In this document: one piece after another, positions 15,730 through 26,108 of the stretch
Position numbering within the stretch: position 1 is the stretch's first letter
Layout: the number at the start of each line of letters is the position of its first letter
NCBI RefSeq assembly: GCF_001428105.1
Contig: NZ_LMSJ01000054.1
Coordinates: 195,557 to 259,556, forward strand
DNA: 64,000 nucleotides
Direction of reading: 5' to 3'
Source: Paenibacillus sp. Soil766
Lineage (GTDB): Bacteria; Bacillota; Bacilli; Paenibacillales; NBRC-103111
Notes under the pieces: generated by a model
Told to the model about the DNA's origin: nothing
What the model saw: only the letters and a program-made list of their open reading frames with translations
Databases searched by the model: none
Position numbers and translations under genes: made by a program

Positions 15730-17742
15730 CTACTGCGGTTTTGCCGGCTTTGCGTCCTGACTGCCTTGAGCTTCAGACTGGGCGGCATCAGCTGTGACAC
15801 CAAATTCGGCATTATAGCCCGTTTGCGTGCCTTTGGTCAAATAATCATGATCCAGATACGTGGCCAGATACTGTTTACCGAACATCAAGTCATATTGCAC
15901 GTTCCGATAATCAGCGATAAGAGGTGCCGCGGATTCCGGCGCTGTTGCATGCAGCAGCCCATCTTGATCAACAATCAAATTGCTAAGAAGCCCTGGTACT
16001 TGCTGTGCCAACTCGGCATTCAAAGCGAAATTCGCTGGCTTTTCCATATGAAGCATATCCAGGACATGAGCCCCTAAGAAGGAATCACTTAGCACTGGAA
16101 TGTCTTGCTTCGGCATATCGAAGTTGGACCATGTCACAAGCGGAATGCTGTGCATCTTCTTGATTTCTTCCAACGACCATTTGTTAGCATCACTTGTTGA
16201 AATAAAACCTGCTTCCTTATACACCTGATAATCCATGCCAAGCATCGGCAAATGATCACCATAGAAGACAATCATCGTCGGTTCATCCGAATCCTTGAAA
16301 TGATCAATCATCATTTGCAAGCTTTGATCGGCGTCATGCGCACCCTGCGTGTACGTTTCAAGAATACTTTTGGCTTGCGCGGAAAGATTACCTGTTGCTT
16401 TGAACTGATTTTCCCCGTAACGCGGATCATCATACGGTCCATGATTCTGCATCGTAACGGTATAGATAAACATCGGATTATCCGTTTTATCTACTTCACT
16501 CATCACGTTTCTTGCGACCTCGGCATCGGAGATAAAGTAACCTTTCGTTTCCGGATTGTCGAAGTGCTCACTACTCTTAAAGGTTTCAAAACCAAGTTGC
16601 TTATACACGTTATTCCGATCCCAGAACCAGCCTTCATACGAGTGAATCCCCATGCTCTTGTACCCTTTGTCAGCAAAATAACTCGCCAAGCTCGGAATTG
16701 GCTTGGAAATGTACTGTTGATACGGAATGGATCCGCCAGGTAAGAAGCTCATCGAGTTCCCCGTCAACACTTCAAATTCCACATTGCTCGTTCCGCCGCC
16801 ATATTGCGGGGAAAGCAAATAGCCCGAGCTAGACTCTTGCTGTAAACCGTGAATCGTTGGCAGTGGATCTTCGCTGAACGTTACATTCCCTAGCAGGGTA
16901 GGATCCCAGAATGCTTCGCTCATCACGAAAATAACATTCGGCTGTTTCCCTTCAGCAAGGGTAGCTTTCGCTTTACGGACGCCTGCATCTTTCTGGACCG
17001 CAGCCTCTTGAATAGTGGCCGCAGCCGCTGCCAGTGCTTGCTCACTGTAAGTATCCGGCTTCTGAACAATCGAATTCTTCACATTGAGTGTGAACGCAAG
17101 CGTAAGACCATTGTTTGCGTAGTTTTGCTGCTGATCCCAAACAATCTCATTGACACCTGCGTGGTCTAAAACTTTGCCAGCTAACGGTGTTTTGATCCCA
17201 AATGCATACAAGGCATAGAGCGAAAAGAGCCCTAAACCGATCCGAGCGATTACAGGTATTGTAACACGCGGGATTACCCATCTAAGCGCAAGGACGATGA
17301 GAATCGCAGCCGCTACAGCACATATTCGAATTAATGCAGCTTTTCCCGTGACTAGTGAAGCAATATTCATACTCTCTTTGTTCAGCAATATATCCCAAGG
17401 GAAGAACGGCTCCCCGATCATTTTCACTTTCATATACGAGATAATTGCCATCAGACCCAGAAGTAAAGTCGTGATGGATCCAGAGATTGCCAAAGATCCT
17501 ACGAGCGCATAAATGAAGGCCAGCAGACAGAAGGTTAGCCCTACATTTAGCATAAATAAAGATTGATTACCTGTAATCCATTCCATGGTTTCAGGTAGAT
17601 TGCCACGTTCAAGAAACTCCATACCAACAACAGACAGAATCGGTAAACCGATCATAAATAAAATTAGTGAAATCGATGCTCCCAGACGGCTTGAGCTCTT
17701 ATTACTCGAAAGACGCTTCCGGGGCTTCAAATTCAAGTGCAT
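15730..17742 (-). CDS. LTA synthase family protein (sulfatase-fold phosphoglycerol transferase)
   Basis: A 670-residue membrane enzyme. Five N-terminal helices (about 23-185) anchor an extracellular sulfatase-type domain (about 265-600). Metal ligands and nucleophile fit LtaS: E276 in SEAFWD, T318 in GGGTSNVEFE, and the FYGDHLPMLG motif near 495. Family members transfer glycerol phosphate from phosphatidylglycerol to build lipoteichoic acid, or act as primases or related glycan modifiers; which one cannot be decided. An Ala/Gln-rich tail follows the domain. A direct repeat upstream suggests control by an OmpR-type regulator. Confidence 0.88.
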   Translation of the reverse strand: MHLNLKPRKRLSSNKSSSRLGASISLILFMIGLPILSVVGMEFLERGNLPETMEWITGNQSLFMLNVGLTFCLLAFIYALVGSLAISGSITTLLLGLMAIISYMKVKMIGEPFFPWDILLNKESMNIASLVTGKAALIRICAVAAAILIVLALRWVIPRVTIPVIARIGLGLFSLYALYAFGIKTPLAGKVLDHAGVNEIVWDQQQNYANNGLTLAFTLNVKNSIVQKPDTYSEQALAAAAATIQEAAVQKDAGVRKAKATLAEGKQPNVIFVMSEAFWDPTLLGNVTFSEDPLPTIHGLQQESSSGYLLSPQYGGGTSNVEFEVLTGNSMSFLPGGSIPYQQYISKPIPSLASYFADKGYKSMGIHSYEGWFWDRNNVYKQLGFETFKSSEHFDNPETKGYFISDAEVARNVMSEVDKTDNPMFIYTVTMQNHGPYDDPRYGENQFKATGNLSAQAKSILETYTQGAHDADQSLQMMIDHFKDSDEPTMIVFYGDHLPMLGMDYQVYKEAGFISTSDANKWSLEEIKKMHSIPLVTWSNFDMPKQDIPVLSDSFLGAHVLDMLHMEKPANFALNAELAQQVPGLLSNLIVDQDGLLHATAPESAAPLIADYRNVQYDLMFGKQYLATYLDHDYLTKGTQTGYNAEFGVTADAAQSEAQGSQDAKPAKPQ

Positions 17743-17803
17743 CTTACATCACTCTCCTCATGCCCCTTATTGTAAAGGTCAATTGTGAAGGAATTATGTA
17801 GCT

Positions 17804-17823
17804 AACCTTAATGAAACCTTAAT
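17804..17823 (-). promoter_or_regulatory. Direct repeat ATTAAGGTT, 11-bp period, upstream of the LTA-synthase-like gene
   Basis: On the minus strand ATTAAGGTT occurs twice with an 11-bp period, about 60-80 bases upstream of the start codon. One helical turn between direct repeats is the usual layout of operators for OmpR/PhoB-type response regulators. Confidence 0.35.
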
Positions 17824-17840
17824 AATCCATTTTTTTCCAT

Positions 17841-18173
17841 TCACTTTAATCCAGCCAACCATGCTGCAAGTGCTTTCAGTTCCTCTTCCTTCATCGTGAC
17901 CTGAAACGGCGGCATCCCGCCACCACCCTTTTGTATCCGCTTTACGATTTCTGCTTCCGTGAGGCGTTCTCCCGCTTTTTGAATATTCGGGCCTTGCCCG
18001 CCTTGTAATTGATTACCATGACAGGAGATACAATAATTTTGATAAAGCTTTGGAACATCTACATTTGCAGAAACACTAGCACTTGGTGTCTCCGATGGTT
18101 TATTTCCACAAGCCGTTAAGCTTAATGCTGCCACCAGCAAGAAGCCGCCAACTAAGCCTACTCTCATTTTCAT
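17841..18173 (-). CDS. Lipoprotein c-type cytochrome (cytochrome c551-like)
   Basis: A 110-residue membrane-anchored cytochrome c. A signal peptide ends in LTAC (C22), so it should be lipid-linked on the outer face of the membrane. A Ser/Pro-rich linker leads to one heme site, CISCH (C48, C51, H52), and the axial methionine is in GGGGMPPF (M87). Such proteins carry electrons between the bc complex and the terminal oxidase. The start at 18173 is chosen for the signal peptide and a GAAGGAG nine bases upstream; the frame extends 12 codons more. Relatives are the small Bacillus cytochromes CccA and CccB. Confidence 0.9.
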   Translation of the reverse strand: MKMRVGLVGGFLLVAALSLTACGNKPSETPSASVSANVDVPKLYQNYCISCHGNQLQGGQGPNIQKAGERLTEAEIVKRIQKGGGGMPPFQVTMKEEELKALAAWLAGLK

Positions 18174-18238
18174 ATGCGCAAACTCCTTCAATCTCGTTTC
18201 TCTCATCATACCAGAGCGTGGATTGGAAAATAAAGAAG

Positions 18239-18323
18239 AGCCGCGTGCACCATCACATGGGCAACCTCGATGTTCCTACAGATCAAGGTTTCTCCTATGA
18301 ATATTATGGTCCAAATCGCGGCT
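18239..18323 (-). terminator. Long-loop hairpin after the arabinofuranosidase gene
   Basis: AGCCGCG (18239-18245) and CGCGGCT (18317-18323) can pair across about 70 bases; on the minus strand the stem is followed by CTTCTTTATTTTCC. This could end transcription of the GH51 gene. The loop also holds a short plus-strand reading frame. Confidence 0.3.
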
Positions 18324-18357
18324 TTATATAGGTGTATCTATGAAATTATTTGATATT

Positions 18358-19869
<1,512 letters not shown>

Positions 19870-19911
19870 TTAGCTCACCTCATCGTATAATTAATAAAAA
19901 TATAAATCAGT

Positions 19912-19925
19912 TAATATAAATATTA
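19912..19925. promoter_or_regulatory. AT-rich palindrome between abfA and the ArsR-type gene
   Basis: TAATATAAATATTA has perfect six-base arms and sits in the divergent intergenic region, about 45 bases upstream of the GH51 start. It is a candidate operator, although AT richness makes chance palindromes likely. Confidence 0.25.
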
Positions 19926-20036
19926 TGTATAGTTCATATTAAACAATAAAAAAGGATGAAGATCAATACCTTTCTCCCGTTTTTGTTGCATTCATATTTA
20001 TGTTAATCAGAAGATACGATAGGAGGCGTTCAAAGT

Positions 20037-20942
20037 ATGATTCACACGACGACAGACCGTAAATGGCTGCCCTTATATGAAGCGTTGGCTAGCGATGTAC
20101 GTCTGCACATTCTGGAATTATTGGCTGAAGAAGAGATGAACGTGAAGGATTTAGCGCAGCGTCTTTCCTTAAGCAGTGCGATCGTGACGATGCATGTCAA
20201 AAAGTTGGAGAGCGGTGGTCTTATTCAGACGAAGCTCGTTCGTAAGCAAGGAGGAACGCACAAAATCTGTACATTGGCGCTCGCGCGCATCAACATTCAG
20301 CTCCCACAGTCCACCGAACAGCAGCGAATGTTCAACGAAGTATCTGTTCCTGTTGGCCATTATACTCGCTATGAGGTCCACCCGACCTGTGGGTTAGCTT
20401 CAGCCGAGCGAATGATTGGTCAGTTTGACGATCCCCGATTCTTCCTCGAACCAGAGCGCATGCATGCCAAAATCCTTTGGTTCGCCAAGGGCTTTGTTGA
20501 ATATCGGGTTCCCAACTATATGCTTCCCGGTCAGACTTTGGAGGAAATTGAAATCTCGCTGGAAATTGGCTCGGAAGCACCGGGTATCGCAGCCAATTGG
20601 CCGTCCGATATTCACTTTTATGTGAATGATATCCTGCTCGGCTATTGGACAAGCCCTGGCGATTCCGGTGCTGGCCGCGGCCTCCTAACCCCATCCTGGT
20701 GGTCGGACTATACGAATCAGTATGGCTGGCTGAAGGTACTTCGCATCACCGAACAGGGGACCTACATAGACGGACAACAACTTTCCGGGGTTACCATTCA
20801 GGACCTTCCCCTCTCACGCAACGAGTGGACCTTACGATTAGAAGTACCCGAGCACGCCGAGCATGTCGGTGGATTGACACTGTATGGCGAAGGCTTCGGC
20901 AACTACAATCAAGATATTCGGTTTCGTACATACCGCAGGTAG
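20037..20942 (+). CDS. ArsR-type transcriptional regulator with a large C-terminal domain
   Basis: A 301-residue protein. Residues 1-95 form a winged helix of the ArsR type (LSLSSAIVTMHVKKLESGGL is the recognition region). The following ~200 residues are not metal-sensor-like: they are rich in Trp, Tyr and Gly and look like a beta-sandwich, perhaps binding a sugar. The ELCVCDL metal motif of classical ArsR proteins is absent. AGGAGG lies upstream of the ATG. Divergent from the GH51 gene, so it probably controls arabinoside use. Confidence 0.75.
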   Translation: MIHTTTDRKWLPLYEALASDVRLHILELLAEEEMNVKDLAQRLSLSSAIVTMHVKKLESGGLIQTKLVRKQGGTHKICTLALARINIQLPQSTEQQRMFNEVSVPVGHYTRYEVHPTCGLASAERMIGQFDDPRFFLEPERMHAKILWFAKGFVEYRVPNYMLPGQTLEEIEISLEIGSEAPGIAANWPSDIHFYVNDILLGYWTSPGDSGAGRGLLTPSWWSDYTNQYGWLKVLRITEQGTYIDGQQLSGVTIQDLPLSRNEWTLRLEVPEHAEHVGGLTLYGEGFGNYNQDIRFRTYRR

Positions 20943-20970
20943 TTGGCGAATATCTGCGCATATGAGAAAG

Positions 20971-20998
20971 GAGCAAAAGTGAACGATCACTCTTGCTC
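20971..20998. terminator. Bidirectional terminator between converging genes
   Basis: GAGCAAAAGTGA pairs with TCACTCTTGCTC (one mismatch) across ACGA. It lies between the converging ArsR-type and MATE genes; a moderately T-rich stretch follows on both strands. Confidence 0.6.
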
Positions 20999-21047
20999 CC
21001 ATCTTCTCATTTCTGCATCAACAACCCTACCCCATTATTGGATTGGT

Positions 21048-22460
21048 TTAAGCACTATGAACACTATGAGCATTTTGAATATTTCCTTCATTAGCTCCTA
21101 GAGGGTCAATGCCCTTCGTCCGTCCTTCTGCCAAACGCAAATACTTCTTTCGCCGCCAGCGGATAGCCACGAGAATACCACGAAGATACTCATCGCACAT
21201 CATTGCAACATAAATACCCGCTAACCCCCACCCATAATGCAGTCCAAGCACATAAGAGAGACCCGCAGCAACCCCCCACATAGAGATTAGTGAAATCACC
21301 ATATTAAAACGGGTGTCACCAATCGCATTAAGTGCATTGCCGAAGCCCATATTGATCATTCTTCCTGGCTGAAGTATCGCTGTTAGCACTAAGCAAGAAA
21401 GAGCTAGCTCAATAATCGCTTGGTCTGAACTGAAGAAGCCAAGGAAGCTTTTCCCGATGATCAATAGCAGGATGCTGTTGCACCCAACCAAGCCAAGTCC
21501 AATCCATGTGCCTCGGTAGCCGGCTTTATATGCCGCCTGTGTCTGCCCTGAACCGAACAGATGCGCAATCTGGATCTGTGCGGATAGTGCAATCGAATAA
21601 CCTAACATGAAACAGATGGATTCCAGTGTATTCATATACGTTCTCGCTGCCAAAGCTGCAGCACCCATCGTTGCCAAAAAACTATAAATCGCGAGCTGCG
21701 ACAGCACCCAAGACGACATATTGACGCCAAGAGGCCAACCAATTCGGATAATCTCACTAAACAGCTTCCGGTTAAAAACGCCAAGATCACGCCATCTGAT
21801 TCTTCGCTCAAAGATTGAAACAAACATATAGAGAAGTAAACAAGTCGCTAGTAACCGACTCACTAATGTTGAGATCGCAACCCCTGTTAAGCCTAGTTGT
21901 GGAAAACCAAGAGCACCATTGATCCAAGCGTAGTTCAAAACGACATGGATCACATTCATCCCGATCGCGATAATCATTGGTCCCTTCGTGTTTCCCGTAT
22001 TCCGAATCGCTGTGCTGAGTGTAGCTGTTAATGCAGTCAATACCATGCCGCTGCCGACAATTGAAATATAGGTATGTGCCAGTGGGATTAACCGTTCTTC
22101 TAATTGAAACAGCCTCGCAAGTGGAATCGCCTCTACATACAGGATGACACTGAGTATTGCACCAATGCCACCGCTTATCGTGACCGCCATAATTCCGACC
22201 GTTCGTGCGGATTCCTGCTGTTTGGCCCCGATTTTCTGCGCAATGAGAATCCCTGCGCCGCTTGCCACTGTCATGAATAAAATCATAACCGCCTGAAAGA
22301 TCTGGTTCGCTAAGCCAACTACTGCAACCGCATCATCGGAAACGCGGCTTACCATGAGCGTATCTACAGCTCCTAGCAGCAGTTGCAGCAGTAATTCTAC
22401 AAATATTGGCCATGCTAGAAACCATAATGAAAATTTATTTTTCTCCGTCTTCATGTTCAC
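21048..22460 (-). CDS. MATE family efflux transporter
   Basis: A 470-residue membrane protein with about twelve helices and the two-fold MatE repeat. It begins with a charged lead followed by FLAWPIFVELLLQLLLGAVD, and both halves contain the family's paired helices (DTLMVSRVS; LSTAIRNTGNTKGPM). It expels cationic drugs or metabolites using a Na+ or H+ gradient. Divergent from an AraC-type regulator gene across 152 bases, which suggests local regulation. The hydrophilic C-terminal tail of about 30 residues is slightly long. Confidence 0.9.
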   Translation of the reverse strand: MNMKTEKNKFSLWFLAWPIFVELLLQLLLGAVDTLMVSRVSDDAVAVVGLANQIFQAVMILFMTVASGAGILIAQKIGAKQQESARTVGIMAVTISGGIGAILSVILYVEAIPLARLFQLEERLIPLAHTYISIVGSGMVLTALTATLSTAIRNTGNTKGPMIIAIGMNVIHVVLNYAWINGALGFPQLGLTGVAISTLVSRLLATCLLLYMFVSIFERRIRWRDLGVFNRKLFSEIIRIGWPLGVNMSSWVLSQLAIYSFLATMGAAALAARTYMNTLESICFMLGYSIALSAQIQIAHLFGSGQTQAAYKAGYRGTWIGLGLVGCNSILLLIIGKSFLGFFSSDQAIIELALSCLVLTAILQPGRMINMGFGNALNAIGDTRFNMVISLISMWGVAAGLSYVLGLHYGWGLAGIYVAMMCDEYLRGILVAIRWRRKKYLRLAEGRTKGIDPLGANEGNIQNAHSVHSA

Positions 22461-22612
22461 GCCACCATCCAGTATGATTCTCTATTTATTATGAAAATGA
22501 AACTTTGTAGTCAGTTCAAATTATAGCTGTTATAGTTGATTTCATGTATCAACATCGCAACTGAAACTTATACAATTCCAACTTTCACTTTGGATTAAAG
22601 CAGGTGGTATTC

Positions 22613-23503
22613 ATGGCATTTCTTGAGATCACGATCCCTCCACTTCCGCACTATATCACGAGTGGATTAAACATCATCCCAAAGGGTGGGCAGCACCCAA
22701 GTCGCAGCAACATCCAAGTCTTCGATCTCCTTATCGCAACGATCGGCTGCTTCTACATCGGTGAGGAGGATGCCCAATTCGAAGTAGGGGTAGGGCAAGC
22801 TGTCATTTTGCGGCCTGATCGTTATCATTTTGCGACAAAAGCATGCACTGAGCTAACTCACACCTATTGGCTGCATTTCCATGTAGGTGGTGCTTGGGAG
22901 TTAATTAATCCTACTGCTGTTGCCCCTGTCTCCTTGGTGGAACCAGCACTAGAGGAAGCCATGGTTGAAGCTTTCGCCGTGGAACCCTTCACGATGCGTA
23001 TTCCGCAATTTACAACGTTGCAGCATCCTGAGAAAATGTACGAGGTTTTCGACCAGCTTCTGCAGTTACAGCCTCGTGCGCATGTGAGCAGTGTTCGGTT
23101 TGCTCAGCAGCAGTTATTCCAAGAGATTCTGCATCAACTGGCCGCGTCTGCAGAGACCGATCACCTCTCCGCCTCCAGAGCCTGTGCGGAGAAAGCGGCA
23201 TCCTACTTAAGACAGCATTTTCGCGAACCCGTGTCTGCTAAGCAGCTCGGCGATGAGCTCAATTTCCATCCTGTCTACATCGCTCGCTGTATGCAAAAAG
23301 AATATGGTTGTTCGCCTGTAACCTACCACTTGAAATTAAGAGTAGCACAGGCCAAGCTCTTACTCTTGCAAACGGAACGGCCCATTGCCCACATTGCTCA
23401 GGAGGTTGGCTTTGAGCAGGCTGCTTATTTCGCAGCAAGCTTTACAAAGCTCGAGGGGATGTCACCTCGATCCTATCGTCAGCAGTTTTCACAGAGGTCC
23501 TAA
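22613..23503 (+). CDS. AraC family transcriptional regulator
   Basis: A 296-residue regulator with an N-terminal cupin-like sensor (about 30-150) and two C-terminal helix-turn-helix motifs (about 195-295; EVGFEQAAYFAASFTKLEGM is the second). The ATG at 22613 is chosen because AGGTGG lies five bases upstream; the frame can be extended to a GTG at 22604. It lies between a divergent MATE exporter and a downstream MFS exporter, either of which may be its target. The ligand is unknown. Confidence 0.88.
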   Translation: MAFLEITIPPLPHYITSGLNIIPKGGQHPSRSNIQVFDLLIATIGCFYIGEEDAQFEVGVGQAVILRPDRYHFATKACTELTHTYWLHFHVGGAWELINPTAVAPVSLVEPALEEAMVEAFAVEPFTMRIPQFTTLQHPEKMYEVFDQLLQLQPRAHVSSVRFAQQQLFQEILHQLAASAETDHLSASRACAEKAASYLRQHFREPVSAKQLGDELNFHPVYIARCMQKEYGCSPVTYHLKLRVAQAKLLLLQTERPIAHIAQEVGFEQAAYFAASFTKLEGMSPRSYRQQFSQRS

Positions 23504-23563
23504 ATGCTTGGGTAACAACCCATTTATGCTATACTGAGAAAAAAAGGATAAGGAGTCCTCATC

Positions 23564-24763
23564 ATGGCAACCCCCTTACATTGGAAAAAGTCATTATGGA
23601 TACTCTGGGGCGCGAACTTCTCCATTACGTGTGGCATGAATCTAGTTCTTCCATTCTTACCTCTCTACATCGGTGAGTTAGGGGTTCACGACCTAGGCGA
23701 TGTTGTCCGTTGGACAGGCTGGATCGTAGCTGCCCAATTCATCACTTCCTTTTTGACCCAGCCGCTATGGGGAGCCATCGCAGATCGACGCGGGCGCAAG
23801 ATCATGCTGCTTCGCGCCGGATTCGGGATGGCCATCGTAACAGCACTGATGGGCATTGTGACATCGCCCTGGCAGCTCTTATCGCTAAGGTTACTGAACG
23901 GATTCTTCTCCGGCTTCATCTCAATGGCGGTTTCGTTGCAAGCCTCTCTGACACCGCGAGAGCATTCAGGGAAGTCGCTAGGCACATTGCAAACTGGCGC
24001 TATCGCAGGTACACTCATTGGCCCCTTAATTGGCGGTGTGCTGGCAAGCTTTCTCGGCTACCACCATGTGTTCTTCTTCACAGGCGGACTCATGCTATGT
24101 GCCAGTCTTATCGTCATGTTGTTCATCAAGGAGGAACGAAAGCCTGTTTCCGACAAAAAAGTGAAACAGAAAACACAGTGGCGCCTGTTTCGCCCCTTGC
24201 TGCCAGTGTTCGCCGCATCCCTGATCACTCAGATCGGAATGATGAGCATCGAACCGATCGTAACGGTGTATGCCAAGACCTTATATACAGGGGCGCACTT
24301 GGCCTTTTTTGCCGGACTTATCGTCGCGATTACCGGTATCGCCAATTTATTCGGAGCACCTACATTGGGAAGGCTAGGCGACCGAATCGGCCAACGCATG
24401 ACGCTGGTCATTGCCCTCGTCATGGCGGCAGTTGCCTTTATTCCGCAGGCTTTTGCCACTAGTATCACTATGCTATTGGTTGGCAGATTCCTGCTCGGAC
24501 TGTTCATCGGCGGCATGATTCCATCATTGAACGCACTTGTTATGAAGCTTGCAGCCCCTGAGATTCAAGGCACCGCTTATGGCTTCAATACGTCTTCGCT
24601 ATTTCTTGGCAATCTAATTGGCCCCCTGCTCGGAAGTCATTTGGCAGCTACGTACGGGTTCACTTCCGTGTTCTATGTCACGATGAGTATTCTGCTCCTC
24701 TGCGCAGTGTTCGTGTATGCGAATCGCAGCTTGGATGCAACCATACGGCCCAAAGAGGCGTAG
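23564..24763 (+). CDS. MFS drug efflux transporter
   Basis: A 399-residue major facilitator with twelve predicted helices. Motif A appears between helices 2 and 3 (GAIADRRGRKIML) and again in the second half (GRLGDRIGQRM), and helix 5 contains GAIAGTLIGPLIGGVL, the motif C-like antiporter signature. This points to a drug:H+ antiporter of the Bmr/YfmO kind. AAGGAG lies eight bases upstream. It follows the AraC gene by 60 bases on the same strand and may be co-transcribed with it. Confidence 0.88.
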   Translation: MATPLHWKKSLWILWGANFSITCGMNLVLPFLPLYIGELGVHDLGDVVRWTGWIVAAQFITSFLTQPLWGAIADRRGRKIMLLRAGFGMAIVTALMGIVTSPWQLLSLRLLNGFFSGFISMAVSLQASLTPREHSGKSLGTLQTGAIAGTLIGPLIGGVLASFLGYHHVFFFTGGLMLCASLIVMLFIKEERKPVSDKKVKQKTQWRLFRPLLPVFAASLITQIGMMSIEPIVTVYAKTLYTGAHLAFFAGLIVAITGIANLFGAPTLGRLGDRIGQRMTLVIALVMAAVAFIPQAFATSITMLLVGRFLLGLFIGGMIPSLNALVMKLAAPEIQGTAYGFNTSSLFLGNLIGPLLGSHLAATYGFTSVFYVTMSILLLCAVFVYANRSLDATIRPKEA

Positions 24764-24813
24764 AGAAATAAGGGCATTGGATATCTAAAAAATATGTAAA
24801 ATGGAGGAATACG

Positions 24814-25491
24814 ATGAAACACGAAATTTTATATAAAGGCGCATTCCCTATGCTGCGCGTTCAGCTTGAAGCTGGTGAGAATATTAAAGCGGAATCCGGT
24901 GCGATGGTCTCTATGTCTCCGAATATCGAGCTCAAAGGTACGGTCGATGGCGGGATCATGAAAGGACTCGGCCGCATGCTCAGCGGAGAGAAGTTCTTCT
25001 TCCAAGAATTGACCCCTAATCGTGGATCAGGCGAGGTGCTGCTCGCCCCTGCCGTAATCGGCGACATTGAGGCTGTCGAGCTAGATGGCTCGTACAAGCT
25101 ATATGTACAGAAGGATGGCTTCCTTGCCGGCACTTCCGGTATCCAAGTGAACACGAAGATGCAGAACCTGATGAGCGGCTTCATGTCCGGCGAAGGCTTC
25201 TTCATCGTGGAGATCAGCGGAAGAGGCACCGTATTCCTTTCTTCTTATGGCGCGATTCATGCGATTAATTTAAAACCAGGCGAGGAAGTGCTCATCGATA
25301 ACGGACACCTTGTCGCTTGGCCGGATTATACGCAGTATACGATTGAAAAAGCCGCTAAAGGCTGGATTTCCAGCCTTACGAGCGGTGAAGGCGTCGTCTG
25401 CCGCTTCCGCGGCGAAGGCGTCGTGCTCATTCAAACGCGGAATCCGAAGAGCTTCGGCGGTTGGATCAAGCAGCTGCTGCCGGGTAGATAG
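24814..25491 (+). CDS. AIM24/TIGR00266 family protein
   Basis: A 225-residue cytoplasmic protein of the TIGR00266/AIM24 family. It has an all-beta fold with glycine-rich turns; characteristic pieces are ESGAMVSMSPNIE near 30, LSGEKFFFQ near 58 and LQTRN-like IQTRNPKSFGGWI at the end. No enzymatic residue is known for the family, and its function is not established; a membrane-associated role has been suggested for mitochondrial relatives. A ribosome-binding site (GGAGG) precedes the ATG, and a strong terminator follows. Confidence 0.85.
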   Translation: MKHEILYKGAFPMLRVQLEAGENIKAESGAMVSMSPNIELKGTVDGGIMKGLGRMLSGEKFFFQELTPNRGSGEVLLAPAVIGDIEAVELDGSYKLYVQKDGFLAGTSGIQVNTKMQNLMSGFMSGEGFFIVEISGRGTVFLSSYGAIHAINLKPGEEVLIDNGHLVAWPDYTQYTIEKAAKGWISSLTSGEGVVCRFRGEGVVLIQTRNPKSFGGWIKQLLPGR

Positions 25492-25545
25492 GCAGCTGAT
25501 TTGAAAGAAAATGGCTGTTCCAATAAGCCATAAATCGAATGTGAA

Positions 25546-25579
25546 AAAGGAGCTAAGCGTGTTTGTGCTTAGCTCCTTT
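25546..25579 (+). terminator. Terminator after the AIM24-like gene
   Basis: AAAGGAGCTAAGC pairs perfectly with GCTTAGCTCCTTT over an eight-base loop, followed by GCGTTTTTG. The stem is symmetrical enough to act on both strands. Confidence 0.85.
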
Positions 25580-25688
25580 GCGTTTTTGCGGATCTTCAGG
25601 CGAGGCAACATAGCCCAGGTTCGAGGCCTCTTCCCCCTATAACGGTGAGAAACAACGTTACAGCGCCGATACGGGCCTGGTTCTAGCG

Positions 25689-26108
25689 TTAGTCTTTATT
25701 TCCCCTTACTTTCGGCGAAAAAACAGGGGAAAATCCAGTTATCTGGCGATCAGTACCGCCGATGATCTGGTCATATCTCTCAATTTTACCTTCTAGGCGC
25801 TCCAGCACCTTTTGCATGTCTGCCATTCTTGATAAGAGTTGTTTATGCTGCTCGATTAGGAGCTCTTTCCTGGTCTCCAATGTTTCTTCACCCTGTTGAA
25901 ACAGTCGCACATAGTCAATCAAAGTTTCAACTGGAAGACCAACGCCTCGCATACATTTGATAAATTCTACCCATCTGCAGTCTTCTTCTGTATAATCTCT
26001 AATTCCGCTATTTGTGCGGTTCACCCGAGGAATAAGTCCGATTCGTTCATAATAGCGCAATGTATCTTGTGATAATTCAAATTTCTCGCTTACTTCTGCG
26101 ATCAACAT
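25689..26108 (-). CDS. MerR family transcriptional regulator
   Basis: A 139-residue MerR protein. The winged helix occupies 1-70 (SQDTLRYYERIGLIPRV, then GIRDYTEEDCRWVEFI), followed by a long coiled coil (about 75-120) for dimerisation. No cysteine pair for metals is present in the C-terminus, so it belongs to the AdhR/YfmP-like group that reacts to electrophiles or other signals. The start abuts the reductase stop codon, so it is the second gene of an autoregulated operon. The MerR-type promoter at 27135-27165 is its likely site. Confidence 0.9.
   Translation of the reverse strand: MLIAEVSEKFELSQDTLRYYERIGLIPRVNRTNSGIRDYTEEDCRWVEFIKCMRGVGLPVETLIDYVRLFQQGEETLETRKELLIEQHKQLLSRMADMQKVLERLEGKIERYDQIIGGTDRQITGFSPVFSPKVRGNKD

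Noticed and set aside
15576-15812. 78-codon minus-strand ORF downstream of the LTA-synthase-like gene
   Set aside because: It overlaps the end of that gene and its terminator and has no ribosome-binding site or recognisable domain.
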